NCBI GenBank assembly: GCA_023131935.1
Contig: JAGLYY010000191.1
Location: forward strand, 1 to 18,049
DNA: 18,049 nt
Direction of reading: 5' to 3'
DNA from: Spirochaetales bacterium
Lineage (GTDB): Bacteria > Spirochaetota > Spirochaetia > JAGLYY01
The translations under genes and the position numbers were made by a program. The notes under the pieces were generated by a model that saw only the letters and a program-made list of their open reading frames with translations, was not told the origin of the DNA and made no database searches. Shown here piece by piece: positions 1-7,005 of the stretch (position 1 is the first letter of the stretch; every line of letters begins with the position of its first letter).

Positions 1-2351
1 TGGCAGTATCCCGGCTCAACAAGGCCCTTGAACAGGCCCGGGAGAATGGCCTCCTTGGAGAGAGGGTCCTGGGTACAGATTTTTCCTTTGATCTTGAAAT
101 CAGAATGGGTTCAGGAGCCTTCGTATGTGGAGAGGAGACCGCCCTTATAAATTCCATCGAAGGAAAACGGGGAGAACCCCGTCCCAGACCACCCTTTCCC
201 GCGCAGAAGGGTCTCTGGGGCAAACCCAGCCTTTTAAATAACGTAGAAACCTACGCCAGTGTGGCTGCCATCATTTTGAAAGGGGCAGACTGGTACGCCT
301 CCTTCGGAACCGAGGAAAGCCGGGGAACAAAAGTTTTCGCCCTCGCGGGAGCGGTAGAAAATTCCGGCCTTGTGGAAGTTCCCATCGGGACCTCCCTCGG
401 CGAGCTGATCTTTGACATCGGCGGCGGGGTTAAGGACGGAAAGCCATTCAAAGCCGCCCAGATCGGCGGCCCCTCAGGCGGATGTATCCCCAGGGAATAC
501 CTGAATGTACCCCTGGATTACAACACTCTAAAAGAGCTTGGAGCCATCATGGGATCGGGCGGACTCATCGTTATGGATGATGACACCTGCATGGTGGATG
601 TGGCCCGGTTCTTCCTCGAATTTGTCCAGGAGGAATCCTGCGGTAAATGTGTTCCCTGCCGGGTTGGTACAAAAAGGATGCTGGAGATCCTTACAAGGAT
701 CTGTAACGGCGAAGGAGAGGAGGGGGACATTGAAAGCCTCATCGAACTTGGTGAGATGATCCGTTCCACCTCTCTCTGCGGCCTGGGACAGACCGCTCCA
801 AACCCCGTTCTCTCAACCATCAGGCACTTCCGCCACGAATACGAAGCTCATATCAGAGATAAACATTGTGATGCCGGTGTCTGCGCGGGTCTCGTCCGGG
901 CACCCTGCCAGAGCGCCTGTCCCGCCGCGGTCGATGTTCCCGGGTTTGTTTCCCTCATTGGTGAGGGGCGTTACGCCGAAGCGCTCAGACTGCACAGGGA
1001 ACGGAACCCCTTCGCCGCGATTTGCGCCCGGGTCTGTTTTCATACCTGCGAGGATAAATGCCGGCGCGCCAGTCTTGATGATTCCGTATCCATCCGCGGG
1101 GTGAAAAGGTTCATGGTAGACCAGGAGGTAACCATCCAGTTACCAAGGGTCCTCGAAAACCCGGAGAACGCCAAACGGAAAATAGCCATAATCGGTGCCG
1201 GTCCCGCGGGCCTGTCCTGCGCTTACTTCCTTGCCCGCCTTGGTTACAAACCGGAAGTCTTTGAAGCGGCACCCCGCCCAGGCGGGATGATGGTCCAGAC
1301 CATCCCGGCATACCGGCTCCCACGGGAAACCATAGCCCGGGAGATCAGGATGATTGAAAACCTTGGGGTGGAAATCCAGACAAACAAGGTCCTTGGCAGG
1401 GATTTTACCCTTGAAAGCCTCGAAAAAGATAAGTACGAGGCGGTTTTCTTAGGGATGGGTGCTCCCGATTCTCTCTACATGGGAATCCCCGGAGAAGAGG
1501 CCGAAGGTGTTGTTCAGGCAGTTCCATTCCTCCAGGAATACAATATCCGCGGTTCGGTAAAGGTAGGCAGGCAGGTGATCGTTATTGGGGGTGGAAACGC
1601 CGCAATTGATGCCGCCAGGACCTCCCTCCGGCTGGGAGCGGAAAAGGTTACTATCGTATACAGGAGAAGTCAGGATGAGATGCCCGCTTACGCGGAAGAG
1701 GTCGAAGAGGCCCTCCACGAAGGGATCAAAATCCGGTGCCTCACGCAACCGGTTGAAATCAAAACAGGAAAGAGGGGAGAAGTAACAGCTCTCAAATGTA
1801 TCCCAATGAAACTGGGTGATTTCGACCGATCCGGACGCCGGTCTCCACAGGCATCAGAACAGGAAGAATTGCTAATTGAAGCTGATCAGGTAATAATCGC
1901 CATTGGCCAGCGCTTAGAAGCTAAAAAACTCTTTGGAACTGCTGACTTAAAATTGAACTCCAAAGGGTTTCTTATGTCCGATCCCGTAACCGGAGAAACC
2001 TCAATTGAAAGGGTTTTCGCCGGAGGAGATTCGGTTGAAGGACCTTCATCTGTTGTCCGGGCCATCGCGGCGGGAGAACAGGCAGCTGTCGGAATCGACT
2101 TGAAGTTTACCGGGGAAGACCATGCTTTCTGGCGGTTTGAAGCAGAAATTGAGACCTCCTACGATCCGGATGTCGATCCCGTACCCTACCCGAGAGAGAA
2201 GGTCAACTCGATTTCCATCGAAAAACGGTGCCACAACTTCGACGAAGTCGAACTGCCCTGGAACGAAAGCGTCGCTCAGCGGCAGGCAAAACGCTGCCTC
2301 CGTTGTGACTATGGAAAGAACATCAGGATGAAGGAAGAAACTCATGCATGA
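1..2351 (+). CDS. HydB/NuoF-like flavoprotein fused to a GltD-like NAD(P)H oxidoreductase module (5' partial)
   Basis: The reading frame is open from the left edge (first full codon at base 3), so the 782 visible residues lack the N-terminus; the first ATG, at 105, lies inside the conserved FMN region and is not the start. The first part matches the diaphorase subunit of [FeFe]-hydrogenases and complex I NuoF: the FMN-site motif GAFVCGEETALI, a GLWGKP/NNVET block, and the [4Fe-4S] motif CGKCVPC (about base 639) with its later partner cysteine in SLCGLGQTAPNPV. Where HydB proteins usually carry a two-cluster ferredoxin tail, this one continues into a GltD/NfnB-type module: a cysteine-rich N-terminal segment (CxxxCP, then CARVCFHTCEDKCRR), an FAD Rossmann motif IGAGPAG (about 1192) and a second nucleotide motif GGGNAAIDAARTSLRLGA followed by VYRR (about 1588-1665), which in this family suggests NADP(H). 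Expected role: passing electrons between pyridine nucleotides and HydA in the cytoplasm. The fusion is directly visible; cofactor specificity is inferred. Confidence 0.93.
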   Translation, partial: AVSRLNKALEQARENGLLGERVLGTDFSFDLEIRMGSGAFVCGEETALINSIEGKRGEPRPRPPFPAQKGLWGKPSLLNNVETYASVAAIILKGADWYASFGTEESRGTKVFALAGAVENSGLVEVPIGTSLGELIFDIGGGVKDGKPFKAAQIGGPSGGCIPREYLNVPLDYNTLKELGAIMGSGGLIVMDDDTCMVDVARFFLEFVQEESCGKCVPCRVGTKRMLEILTRICNGEGEEGDIESLIELGEMIRSTSLCGLGQTAPNPVLSTIRHFRHEYEAHIRDKHCDAGVCAGLVRAPCQSACPAAVDVPGFVSLIGEGRYAEALRLHRERNPFAAICARVCFHTCEDKCRRASLDDSVSIRGVKRFMVDQEVTIQLPRVLENPENAKRKIAIIGAGPAGLSCAYFLARLGYKPEVFEAAPRPGGMMVQTIPAYRLPRETIAREIRMIENLGVEIQTNKVLGRDFTLESLEKDKYEAVFLGMGAPDSLYMGIPGEEAEGVVQAVPFLQEYNIRGSVKVGRQVIVIGGGNAAIDAARTSLRLGAEKVTIVYRRSQDEMPAYAEEVEEALHEGIKIRCLTQPVEIKTGKRGEVTALKCIPMKLGDFDRSGRRSPQASEQEELLIEADQVIIAIGQRLEAKKLFGTADLKLNSKGFLMSDPVTGETSIERVFAGGDSVEGPSSVVRAIAAGEQAAVGIDLKFTGEDHAFWRFEAEIETSYDPDVDPVPYPREKVNSISIEKRCHNFDEVELPWNESVAQRQAKRCLRCDYGKNIRMKEETHA

Positions 2352-4137
2352 AATCACCATTAACGGAAAAACCCTGTCAGTCGAAAACAACACAACAGTC
2401 CTCCGGGCCGCGAAGCAGGCAGGTATCCATATCCCCACTCTCTGCTACCTCGAGGGACATGATCCCCTGGGCGCATGCCGGGTCTGTATCGTCGAAGTAG
2501 AGGGAGCGCCAAACCTCATGGCAGCCTGCTCGACTCCGGTGCAGGAGGGGATGAAAGTATTCACAAATAGTAAACGTGTCCGGGGCGCGCGAAAGTTGGT
2601 TGTTGAGCTGCTCTTAAGTGAGCATGAGGGCAACTGTCAGTACTGCGACCGGGCGGATGACTGCGAACTCAAAGCACTCGCCCACGAACTGGGGATCCGG
2701 GATGTACGCTACGAAGGGGAACCCGCAGCCGGCATTACCGACGAATCAACCCCTGCTCTCACAAGGGACTCAGCCAAATGTATCAAGTGCCGCCGGTGCG
2801 TCACTGTTTGCAACCAGATGCAGGGAGTGGGAGCACTCTTTCCCCAGAACCGCGGATACGATACGGTTATAGGACCGGCATTCGCTGAAGGTCTCGATAC
2901 CGTAGCCTGTGTTCAGTGCGGACAATGCGCCGCCGTCTGTCCCGTAGGAGCGATTATTGAGAGAGATCATATTGATGATATCTGGGAAGCCCTGGATGAT
3001 CCCAATAAACATGTTGTTGTGCAGACAGCTCCCGCTATCCGGGCAGCTCTCGGAGAGTGTTTCGATCTTCCCCCCGGGACTTTGGTTACGGGACGGATGG
3101 TATCCGCGCTCAGACAGCTCGGTTTCGACGGGGTCTTCGACACCAACTTCACCGCCGACCTCACTATCATCGAAGAGGGTACTGAGCTCCTTATGAGACT
3201 CAGGAGAACACTCGTAGAGAACGAAAAAGTTGCCCTGCCCCAGTTTACCAGTTGTTCACCGGGGTGGATAAAGTTTGCTGAATACTTCTATCCCGGCTTT
3301 TTACCAAACCTTTCAACATGTAAGTCCCCCCAGCAGATGTTCGGGGCCCTCGCGAAAACCTACTATGCCGCAAAGATCGGGGTAAAGCCTGAAGATATGG
3401 TCGTCGTATCAATCATGCCCTGTACCGCGAAAAAGTTTGAATGTGAACGGGATGAAATGAATGATTCAGGATTCCAGGATGTGGATTGGGTTCTCACTAC
3501 CAGGGAGCTCGGGCGGATGATCAAACAGGCGGGAATCGACTTTGTTGCCCTCAATAAGGATGAAATGGATGCCCCACTCGGCATCTCCAGCGGCGCGGCG
3601 GATATATTTGCCAACACCGGCGGGGTAATGGAAGCGGCCCTGCGAACAGTTCACGAAATCGTAACCGGAAGGCCACTGCCGATGGACAACCTCCACATAA
3701 CCCCCCTAACCTCTCTCGAAGGGATCAAAACAGCAGCTGTAACCCTCACCGATACAGTTCCCGACTGGTCTTTCCTCGAAGGGGTCGAAGTAAAAGTCGC
3801 GGTAGCTCACGGTCTCGGCAACGCGGCAAAACTCCTCGACGCAATTAAAGAGGGGAAAGAATTCTTCCACTTTGTTGAGGTAATGACCTGCCCCGGCGGA
3901 TGTATCGGCGGCGGCGGCCAACCCCGTTTCACAACCGATGAAGTGCGAATGGCCCGGATCCAGGCGATTTTTAAGGAAGATGAAGGGAAGGAACTCAGGA
4001 AGTCCCATGACAATCCCTATATAACAACCCTCTACAAGGAGTTCCTCGGAGAACCTCTTGGCGAGAAATCTCATCACCTCCTCCACACCTCTTACGAAAA
4101 ACGTGAGAAAGTAACTGTTCAGGTAGATAGACTGTAG
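2344..4137 (+). CDS. hydA: [FeFe]-hydrogenase catalytic subunit HydA, multi-cluster type
   Basis: This 597-residue protein makes or oxidises H2 at the H-cluster. In order it has an N-terminal [2Fe-2S] ferredoxin domain (C34, C45, C48, C62), a His/Cys [4Fe-4S] site (H94, C98, C101, C107), two [4Fe-4S] ferredoxin clusters (C146/149/152/156 and C189/192/195/199), and the H-cluster domain with L1 TSCSPGW (302-308), L2 MPCTAKKFE (from 358) and L3 EVMTCPGGCIGGGGQP (from 512, C516 and C520). A small-subunit-like tail follows, ending without the extra C-terminal [2Fe-2S] domain that some trimeric, bifurcating HydA proteins carry. The ATG overlaps the upstream stop by 8 bases and has a GAAGGAAG-type ribosome site, so it is co-translated with the HydB-GltD fusion and should form a complex with it. 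L1 has serine where the prototype has the second of two adjacent cysteines. The H-cluster maturases (HydE, HydF, HydG) are not in the window. Confidence 0.96.
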   Translation: MHEITINGKTLSVENNTTVLRAAKQAGIHIPTLCYLEGHDPLGACRVCIVEVEGAPNLMAACSTPVQEGMKVFTNSKRVRGARKLVVELLLSEHEGNCQYCDRADDCELKALAHELGIRDVRYEGEPAAGITDESTPALTRDSAKCIKCRRCVTVCNQMQGVGALFPQNRGYDTVIGPAFAEGLDTVACVQCGQCAAVCPVGAIIERDHIDDIWEALDDPNKHVVVQTAPAIRAALGECFDLPPGTLVTGRMVSALRQLGFDGVFDTNFTADLTIIEEGTELLMRLRRTLVENEKVALPQFTSCSPGWIKFAEYFYPGFLPNLSTCKSPQQMFGALAKTYYAAKIGVKPEDMVVVSIMPCTAKKFECERDEMNDSGFQDVDWVLTTRELGRMIKQAGIDFVALNKDEMDAPLGISSGAADIFANTGGVMEAALRTVHEIVTGRPLPMDNLHITPLTSLEGIKTAAVTLTDTVPDWSFLEGVEVKVAVAHGLGNAAKLLDAIKEGKEFFHFVEVMTCPGGCIGGGGQPRFTTDEVRMARIQAIFKEDEGKELRKSHDNPYITTLYKEFLGEPLGEKSHHLLHTSYEKREKVTVQVDRL

Positions 4138-4343
4138 TGGAAAGGCTGTAGGGAAGGGAAATACGGAGGATGGAGACGGGAGGACGGAAGATTATAGAAT
4201 TCACATAAATCCATATTAGGCCTTATGATTGCTATATCAAAAGTGCAGGCTTCGTGGCACTCCACAATTCCTGGGTGGGGAGAAGCAATACGAAACGTCA
4301 TGGAGCAGGAGCAATGAGCATAACGGGTTCAGAATTGCTCTCC
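4138..4343. other. Convergent intergenic region between hydA and the anti-sigma gene
   Basis: The two flanking genes end towards each other across 206 bases. The first 60 bases are strongly purine-rich on the + strand with repeated GGA/GGAGG-like runs but no credible gene behind them. A 7-bp inverted repeat (GAGCAAT 4309-4315 with ATTGCTC 4334-4340, 18-base loop) sits directly after the anti-sigma stop. It lacks a U-tract on either strand, so it is at best a weak or factor-dependent 3' structure. No classical terminator was seen for hydA. Confidence 0.4.
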
Positions 4344-4868
4344 TCAACCATCTCCCGGCAAAAGAAAATCAAAGAACTCCTCTGAGAATAACAGCTCTCC
4401 CGAAAAATCGGCATCCAGAGGACCGGAAAGGGAAACATCGAAGAAGTCGGTGGAGAGCCCGAGGGGGTGAATATGATTTTCTCCGGTGTTTTCCTCGAAG
4501 AGGGCTTCAACAAAAGCCCGGGTATCTTCCCGGATCAATTTGCGGGTAACGATGCTGTCGTACCCCCGGATACCTGAAAAGACAATCAGGAAGGCCGCTG
4601 CCGCTGCCGCGGCATACTTTAACACAGTATATTTCGCTAAGGGGGCGCCCGGGAACCGGAATACCTTATCCGGAATCCTCACAGGAAGGGGTTCCGGTAA
4701 GGCTCCGTTAAAAGCCCCTTTTAGTCCATCTTTCAGGCGGAGCATCCCCTCCGCGAGCTTTTGCTCATCAGAGCTGAGGACTTCGAAAACTTCCCGGGGG
4801 ATATCATTCCCCGCGTCAAGGTAATCCTGAAACACCTCCAGGTTGTTTTTATGTTCATGCTTTTCCAT
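4344..4868 (-). CDS. Putative anti-sigma factor, single-pass membrane protein
   Basis: A 174-residue protein encoded directly after an ECF sigma factor on the same strand, the usual place for its inhibitor. Visible layout: a charged cytoplasmic N-terminal half of about 80 residues, one membrane helix at about 82-100 that includes a run of seven alanines, and an extracytoplasmic tail of about 70 residues rich in acidic and aromatic residues. I see no HxxxCxxC zinc-binding anti-sigma motif, so it is not the common ZAS type and is called from context and topology. Start choice: the ATG at 4868 has GGGAG about nine bases upstream. A TTG at 4874 would overlap the sigma stop and add two residues, but would lie only three bases from that ribosome site. 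Other reading: a membrane protein of unknown function co-expressed with the sigma factor. Confidence 0.7.
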   Translation of the reverse strand: MEKHEHKNNLEVFQDYLDAGNDIPREVFEVLSSDEQKLAEGMLRLKDGLKGAFNGALPEPLPVRIPDKVFRFPGAPLAKYTVLKYAAAAAAAFLIVFSGIRGYDSIVTRKLIREDTRAFVEALFEENTGENHIHPLGLSTDFFDVSLSGPLDADFSGELLFSEEFFDFLLPGDG

Positions 4869-4870
4869 GT

Positions 4871-5440
4871 TCAAACTCTCCCTATCAACAGACCTGCCGC
4901 TTTCTTCCGGGCCCGGTGAAGCCTGGATTTTACTGTTCCAACCGGAAGGTGAAAGATGTCCCCAAGCTCCTGCAGACTTTGTCCCTCCACCTCTTTCATA
5001 AGCAATAAACTCCGATCCTCTTCACTAAGCTTGAGCAGACACTTCATCAATTCATCCCGGTCACTGGATCGAATGGCCCGTACTTCCGGTGTTTCCTGGT
5101 CCTCCACCCTTCCTGCGGCCATGAACTTATGGATGATATTCTGCTGCCGCTTTGCTTTTCGAAGCATATCAATCCCCTTGTTCCTGCACATACGAAACAG
5201 GTAGGTTTTGAAACTTGCCCGGAAGGTGAACCGTCGGAGGTCCTTAAACAGGGCAAGCAGGACCTCCTGCTCGGCATCTTCTATATCCTCATACGCTCCC
5301 CGGAGTATGGTATACAGAATCCTGCGTATCGAATCCCGGTGCCGCTCAACAAGGGCAGTAAAAGCCTCCCTGTCTCCGGAATGGCAGAACCTCAGCACGT
5401 AATACTCGTCGGACCGTTCGATTTCGCACTCCCGATTCAT
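4871..5440 (-). CDS. ECF-family RNA polymerase sigma factor
   Basis: A 189-residue sigma-70 family protein of extracytoplasmic-function size. Region 2 spans about residues 18-97 (AFTALVERHRDSI, then DAEQEVLLALFKDLRRF and a FKTYLFRMCRNKGIDMLRK helix that should contact the -10 element). Region 4 spans about 128-182, with the helix-turn-helix QELGDIFHLPVGTVKSRLHR that should read the -35 element. Regions 1 and 3 are absent, as expected for the class. Its ATG follows the stop of the upstream Spy-like gene by nine bases with only a weak GGGACGG-type ribosome site, so translation may lean on coupling. The anti-sigma candidate follows with essentially no gap. It probably redirects RNA polymerase to an envelope-stress regulon that includes this operon, but the inducing signal cannot be read from sequence. 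Confidence 0.95.
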   Translation of the reverse strand: MNRECEIERSDEYYVLRFCHSGDREAFTALVERHRDSIRRILYTILRGAYEDIEDAEQEVLLALFKDLRRFTFRASFKTYLFRMCRNKGIDMLRKAKRQQNIIHKFMAAGRVEDQETPEVRAIRSSDRDELMKCLLKLSEEDRSLLLMKEVEGQSLQELGDIFHLPVGTVKSRLHRARKKAAGLLIGRV

Positions 5441-5449
5441 GCTGAAAAG

Positions 5450-5905
5450 CTACCGTCCCTGCGGCACTGGTTGCCCCTCCGGCTTTGGCGGATCATTATC
5501 CCGGGGATTCTGCTGTGCCTGCTGTTCCCTGTATGTTTTTAACGCACGGAGAAATCTCTCCCACCGTTCCTCTCCAAAGATCTTCCGGGACTCTACCCGG
5601 GCTTCGATCTTGGCAAGCTCAGCTTTCAGCGTCCATTCCAGGGTCTGCTCCAGAACCGCCTTCACCCGCTGCATATCCACATCTACGGGAAAAAGGAGCT
5701 TCTCGAGCTGGGCTTTCAGGATATTCAGTTCAATATGCGCCTCCCGAACCTTCCTGTCCATTTTACTTTGCAGTTCCAAAACCTGCTCGATTTCAGAGTT
5801 TGTCAGGCCAAATCGTTGTAGAATCTGCGCGTTATTTAAATTCTGAGCAAATCCCGATACAGCAATGGAAATCAGGATGATTCCCGCAACAATTATTCGT
5901 TTCAT
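5450..5905 (-). CDS. Secreted Spy/CpxP-like helical protein, first gene of the ECF operon
   Basis: A 151-residue protein with a clear signal peptide (MKRIIVAGIILISIAVSGFA, cleavage likely just before or after Q21) and a mature part predicted to be nearly all alpha-helix: LTNSEIEQVLELQSKMDRKV and further heptad-like, highly charged helices, then a Pro/Gln-rich tail. This resembles the LTxxQ Spy/CpxP/CnrR-type group of periplasmic chaperones and stress or metal sensors, although the LTxxQ signature itself is only loosely kept (LTNSE). The start is well supported by AAAGGAG eight bases upstream. It leads an operon with an ECF sigma factor and an anti-sigma candidate, which fits a periplasmic sensor or feedback chaperone, as for CnrR-like proteins in ECF systems. 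The family assignment is moderate; the exact ligand is unknown. Confidence 0.75.
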   Translation of the reverse strand: MKRIIVAGIILISIAVSGFAQNLNNAQILQRFGLTNSEIEQVLELQSKMDRKVREAHIELNILKAQLEKLLFPVDVDMQRVKAVLEQTLEWTLKAELAKIEARVESRKIFGEERWERFLRALKTYREQQAQQNPRDNDPPKPEGQPVPQGR

Positions 5906-5942
5906 TTAGTCGGCTCCTTTCACCTTCTTTATCTATCTGTTT

Positions 5943-5967
5943 GTCGATGGAAACATTAAAAAGTTCC
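5943..5967 (-). promoter_or_regulatory. Candidate ECF-type promoter element upstream of the ECF operon
   Basis: The - strand carries GGAACTT at 5967-5961, the textbook -35 of many ECF sigma factors, placed between the sigma-70-like promoter and the Spy-like start. About 12 to 15 bases further on is ATCGAC/GACAAAC, which could serve as a -10 but is not a canonical match. This would allow the operon to be autoregulated. Only the -35 is convincing. Confidence 0.35.
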
Positions 5968-5990
5968 ATTCCCGGTTATTTTAAGTGTAA

Positions 5991-6019
5991 ATTATATGTA
6001 CCATGTTTTTCCTTGAAAA
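5991..6019 (-). promoter_or_regulatory. Candidate sigma-70-like promoter for the ECF operon
   Basis: On the - strand a perfect TATAAT (5996-5991) lies 17 bases after a TTTTCA hexamer (6019-6014). Transcription would begin near 5984 and leave a leader of about 80 bases before the Spy-like gene. The -35 match is only fair. It overlaps the -35 of the divergent candidate promoter. Confidence 0.45.
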
Positions 6020-6040
6020 GATGCTATATTTATCTAGGAT
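6013..6040 (+). promoter_or_regulatory. Candidate sigma-70-like promoter for the FecR-like/TPR gene
   Basis: TTGAAA (6013-6018) and TAGGAT (6035-6040) are 16 bases apart. The start site would fall near 6047, giving a leader of about 16 bases with an AAAGGATGG ribosome site just before the ATG at 6063. The -10 match is fair only. Confidence 0.4.
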
Positions 6041-6062
6041 TAGATAAAAGGATGGATTTTCC

Positions 6063-6935
6063 ATGAAAAAGTATATCATACTGTTTTTTTTGGTAATAAT
6101 CGTCTTCTCGGCCTACGGTCAGAATTTGTCGGTAACTTATATCGACGGATTCCTTGAAGTAAAGGATGGAAACTCCTGGATCGAGGTGTACATAGGAGAT
6201 TCCCTTTCACCAACCGATATTCTTCGTCTGGACGAGGATTCCCTCGCTGAATTTTCCCATGGTAATCAAACTATCGTACTTTCAAGTCCCGGGGTATATA
6301 CAATCGGTAATCTCATTGATATATCCAACAATCAATCCGGAATCGTTAATCTGGTTTCGCGCAAAGTGCAGCAGATGTTCAGCCGGCCTGGACCGGGGAA
6401 ATCGGCTGTTATGGGTGTCAGGGCAGATAAAACGGACGATGAAGAGCTCTCCTGGATGGGCAGTGATACTGAAGAACTCATCAACTGGGGCCGGGAAAAA
6501 CTGGACGAGGGCAATTATTCCGAAGCAAGGGCGAACTTTCTCGAAGCTCTCGACTTTGCCCTCGATGATTTTGAGAAAGATGAAGCTCTTTTTTATCTAG
6601 GCTATACTGAGTTGCTTTCCAAAAACAGCCTTAAGGCCCTTGAATTGTTCCGGGATGTTTCACCCCACCCTTCGGTCATCTATTACAACCAGGCTTACCT
6701 GCTTAAAGCGAGTCTGCTTTTTGAAAGCTTTGCCTGGAATGATACCATCGACTGGATCGATACCTTCAACGGATCGGATATCGAGACTTTAGGCTCTCTT
6801 ACCCTCCTGAAGGGAATCTGCTACCTGCAGCTCGGGTCACACCGGGAGGCTGATAACCTCTTTGAAGAGATTATCGCTCTTGATCCGGACCCTGAAACTA
6901 CAGAAATCGCGAAAGAGCTGCTCAGGAAAAGATAA
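6063..6935 (+). CDS. Secreted FecR-like/TPR protein
   Basis: A 290-residue protein with a signal peptide (MKKYIILFFLVIIVFSAYG, then QN). Residues of about 23-120 look like a FecR-type beta domain: IDGFLEVKDGNSWIEVYIGD followed by a turn and strand pattern ending in GVYTIG. Residues of about 135-290 form roughly three to four TPR-like helix pairs (GREKLDEGNYSEARANFLEA; ALFYLGYTELLSKNSLKAL; a last repeat with LQLGSHREADNLFEEIIALD). It has no catalytic motif, so a binding or scaffold role on the outer side of the cytoplasmic membrane is likely. It is separated by 70 bases from the MoxR/VWA operon on the same strand. TPR proteins are also found beside Bat-type VWA proteins in other bacteria (BatC, BatE), so a functional link is plausible. 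The FecR call rests on pattern, not alignment. Confidence 0.75.
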   Translation: MKKYIILFFLVIIVFSAYGQNLSVTYIDGFLEVKDGNSWIEVYIGDSLSPTDILRLDEDSLAEFSHGNQTIVLSSPGVYTIGNLIDISNNQSGIVNLVSRKVQQMFSRPGPGKSAVMGVRADKTDDEELSWMGSDTEELINWGREKLDEGNYSEARANFLEALDFALDDFEKDEALFYLGYTELLSKNSLKALELFRDVSPHPSVIYYNQAYLLKASLLFESFAWNDTIDWIDTFNGSDIETLGSLTLLKGICYLQLGSHREADNLFEEIIALDPDPETTEIAKELLRKR

Positions 6936-6939
6936 TTTT

Positions 6940-6957
6940 ATTAGACATACATCTAAT
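6940..6957. repeat. Inverted repeat in the gap before the MoxR/VWA operon
   Basis: ATTAGA (6940-6945) and TCTAAT (6952-6957) form a perfect 6-bp stem with a 6-base loop, five bases after the upstream stop codon. The stem is AT-rich and is followed by TTGTTG, not a U-run, so it is unlikely to terminate strongly. It may protect the 3' end of the upstream message or bind a regulator. Confidence 0.35.
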
Positions 6958-6976
6958 TGTTGAAATATTTCTTCAA
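6957..6976. promoter_or_regulatory. Dyad overlapping the -35 of the MoxR/VWA operon promoter, possible operator
   Basis: Twenty bases centred on the perfect palindrome GAAATATTTC (6962-6971), with matching TTG and CAA at the outer ends; 16 of 20 positions are symmetric. It covers the -35 hexamer of the candidate promoter at 6960-6988, the place where a repressor would act. AT-rich palindromes also occur by chance. Confidence 0.35.
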
Positions 6977-6988
6977 TAAAGGTATTAT
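6960..6988 (+). promoter_or_regulatory. Sigma-70-like promoter for the MoxR/VWA operon
   Basis: TTGAAA (6960-6965), a 17-base spacer and TATTAT (6983-6988) each miss the consensus by one base. The expected start site is at about 6993-6995, so the GGAG ribosome site (6995-6998) would sit at the very 5' end of the message and the leader before the TTG start at 7006 would be only 11 to 13 bases. Confidence 0.55.
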
Positions 6989-7005
6989 GAGAGTGGAGCC
7001 AAGGT

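Noticed and set aside
4138..4197. Purine-rich tract after hydA with GGAGG-like runs and a 12-codon ATG frame
   Set aside because: The GGAGG lies directly against the ATG and the frame is too short to support a gene call.
4309..4340. Inverted repeat after the anti-sigma stop as an intrinsic terminator
   Set aside because: The 7-bp stem has an 18-base loop and no U-tract on either strand, so it is listed only in the intergenic entry.
4229..4549. Open frame on the + strand crossing the hydA/anti-sigma gap
   Set aside because: It runs opposite the anti-sigma gene through its coding region, has no ribosome site and its product (many Arg, Gly, no domain) reads as a shadow.
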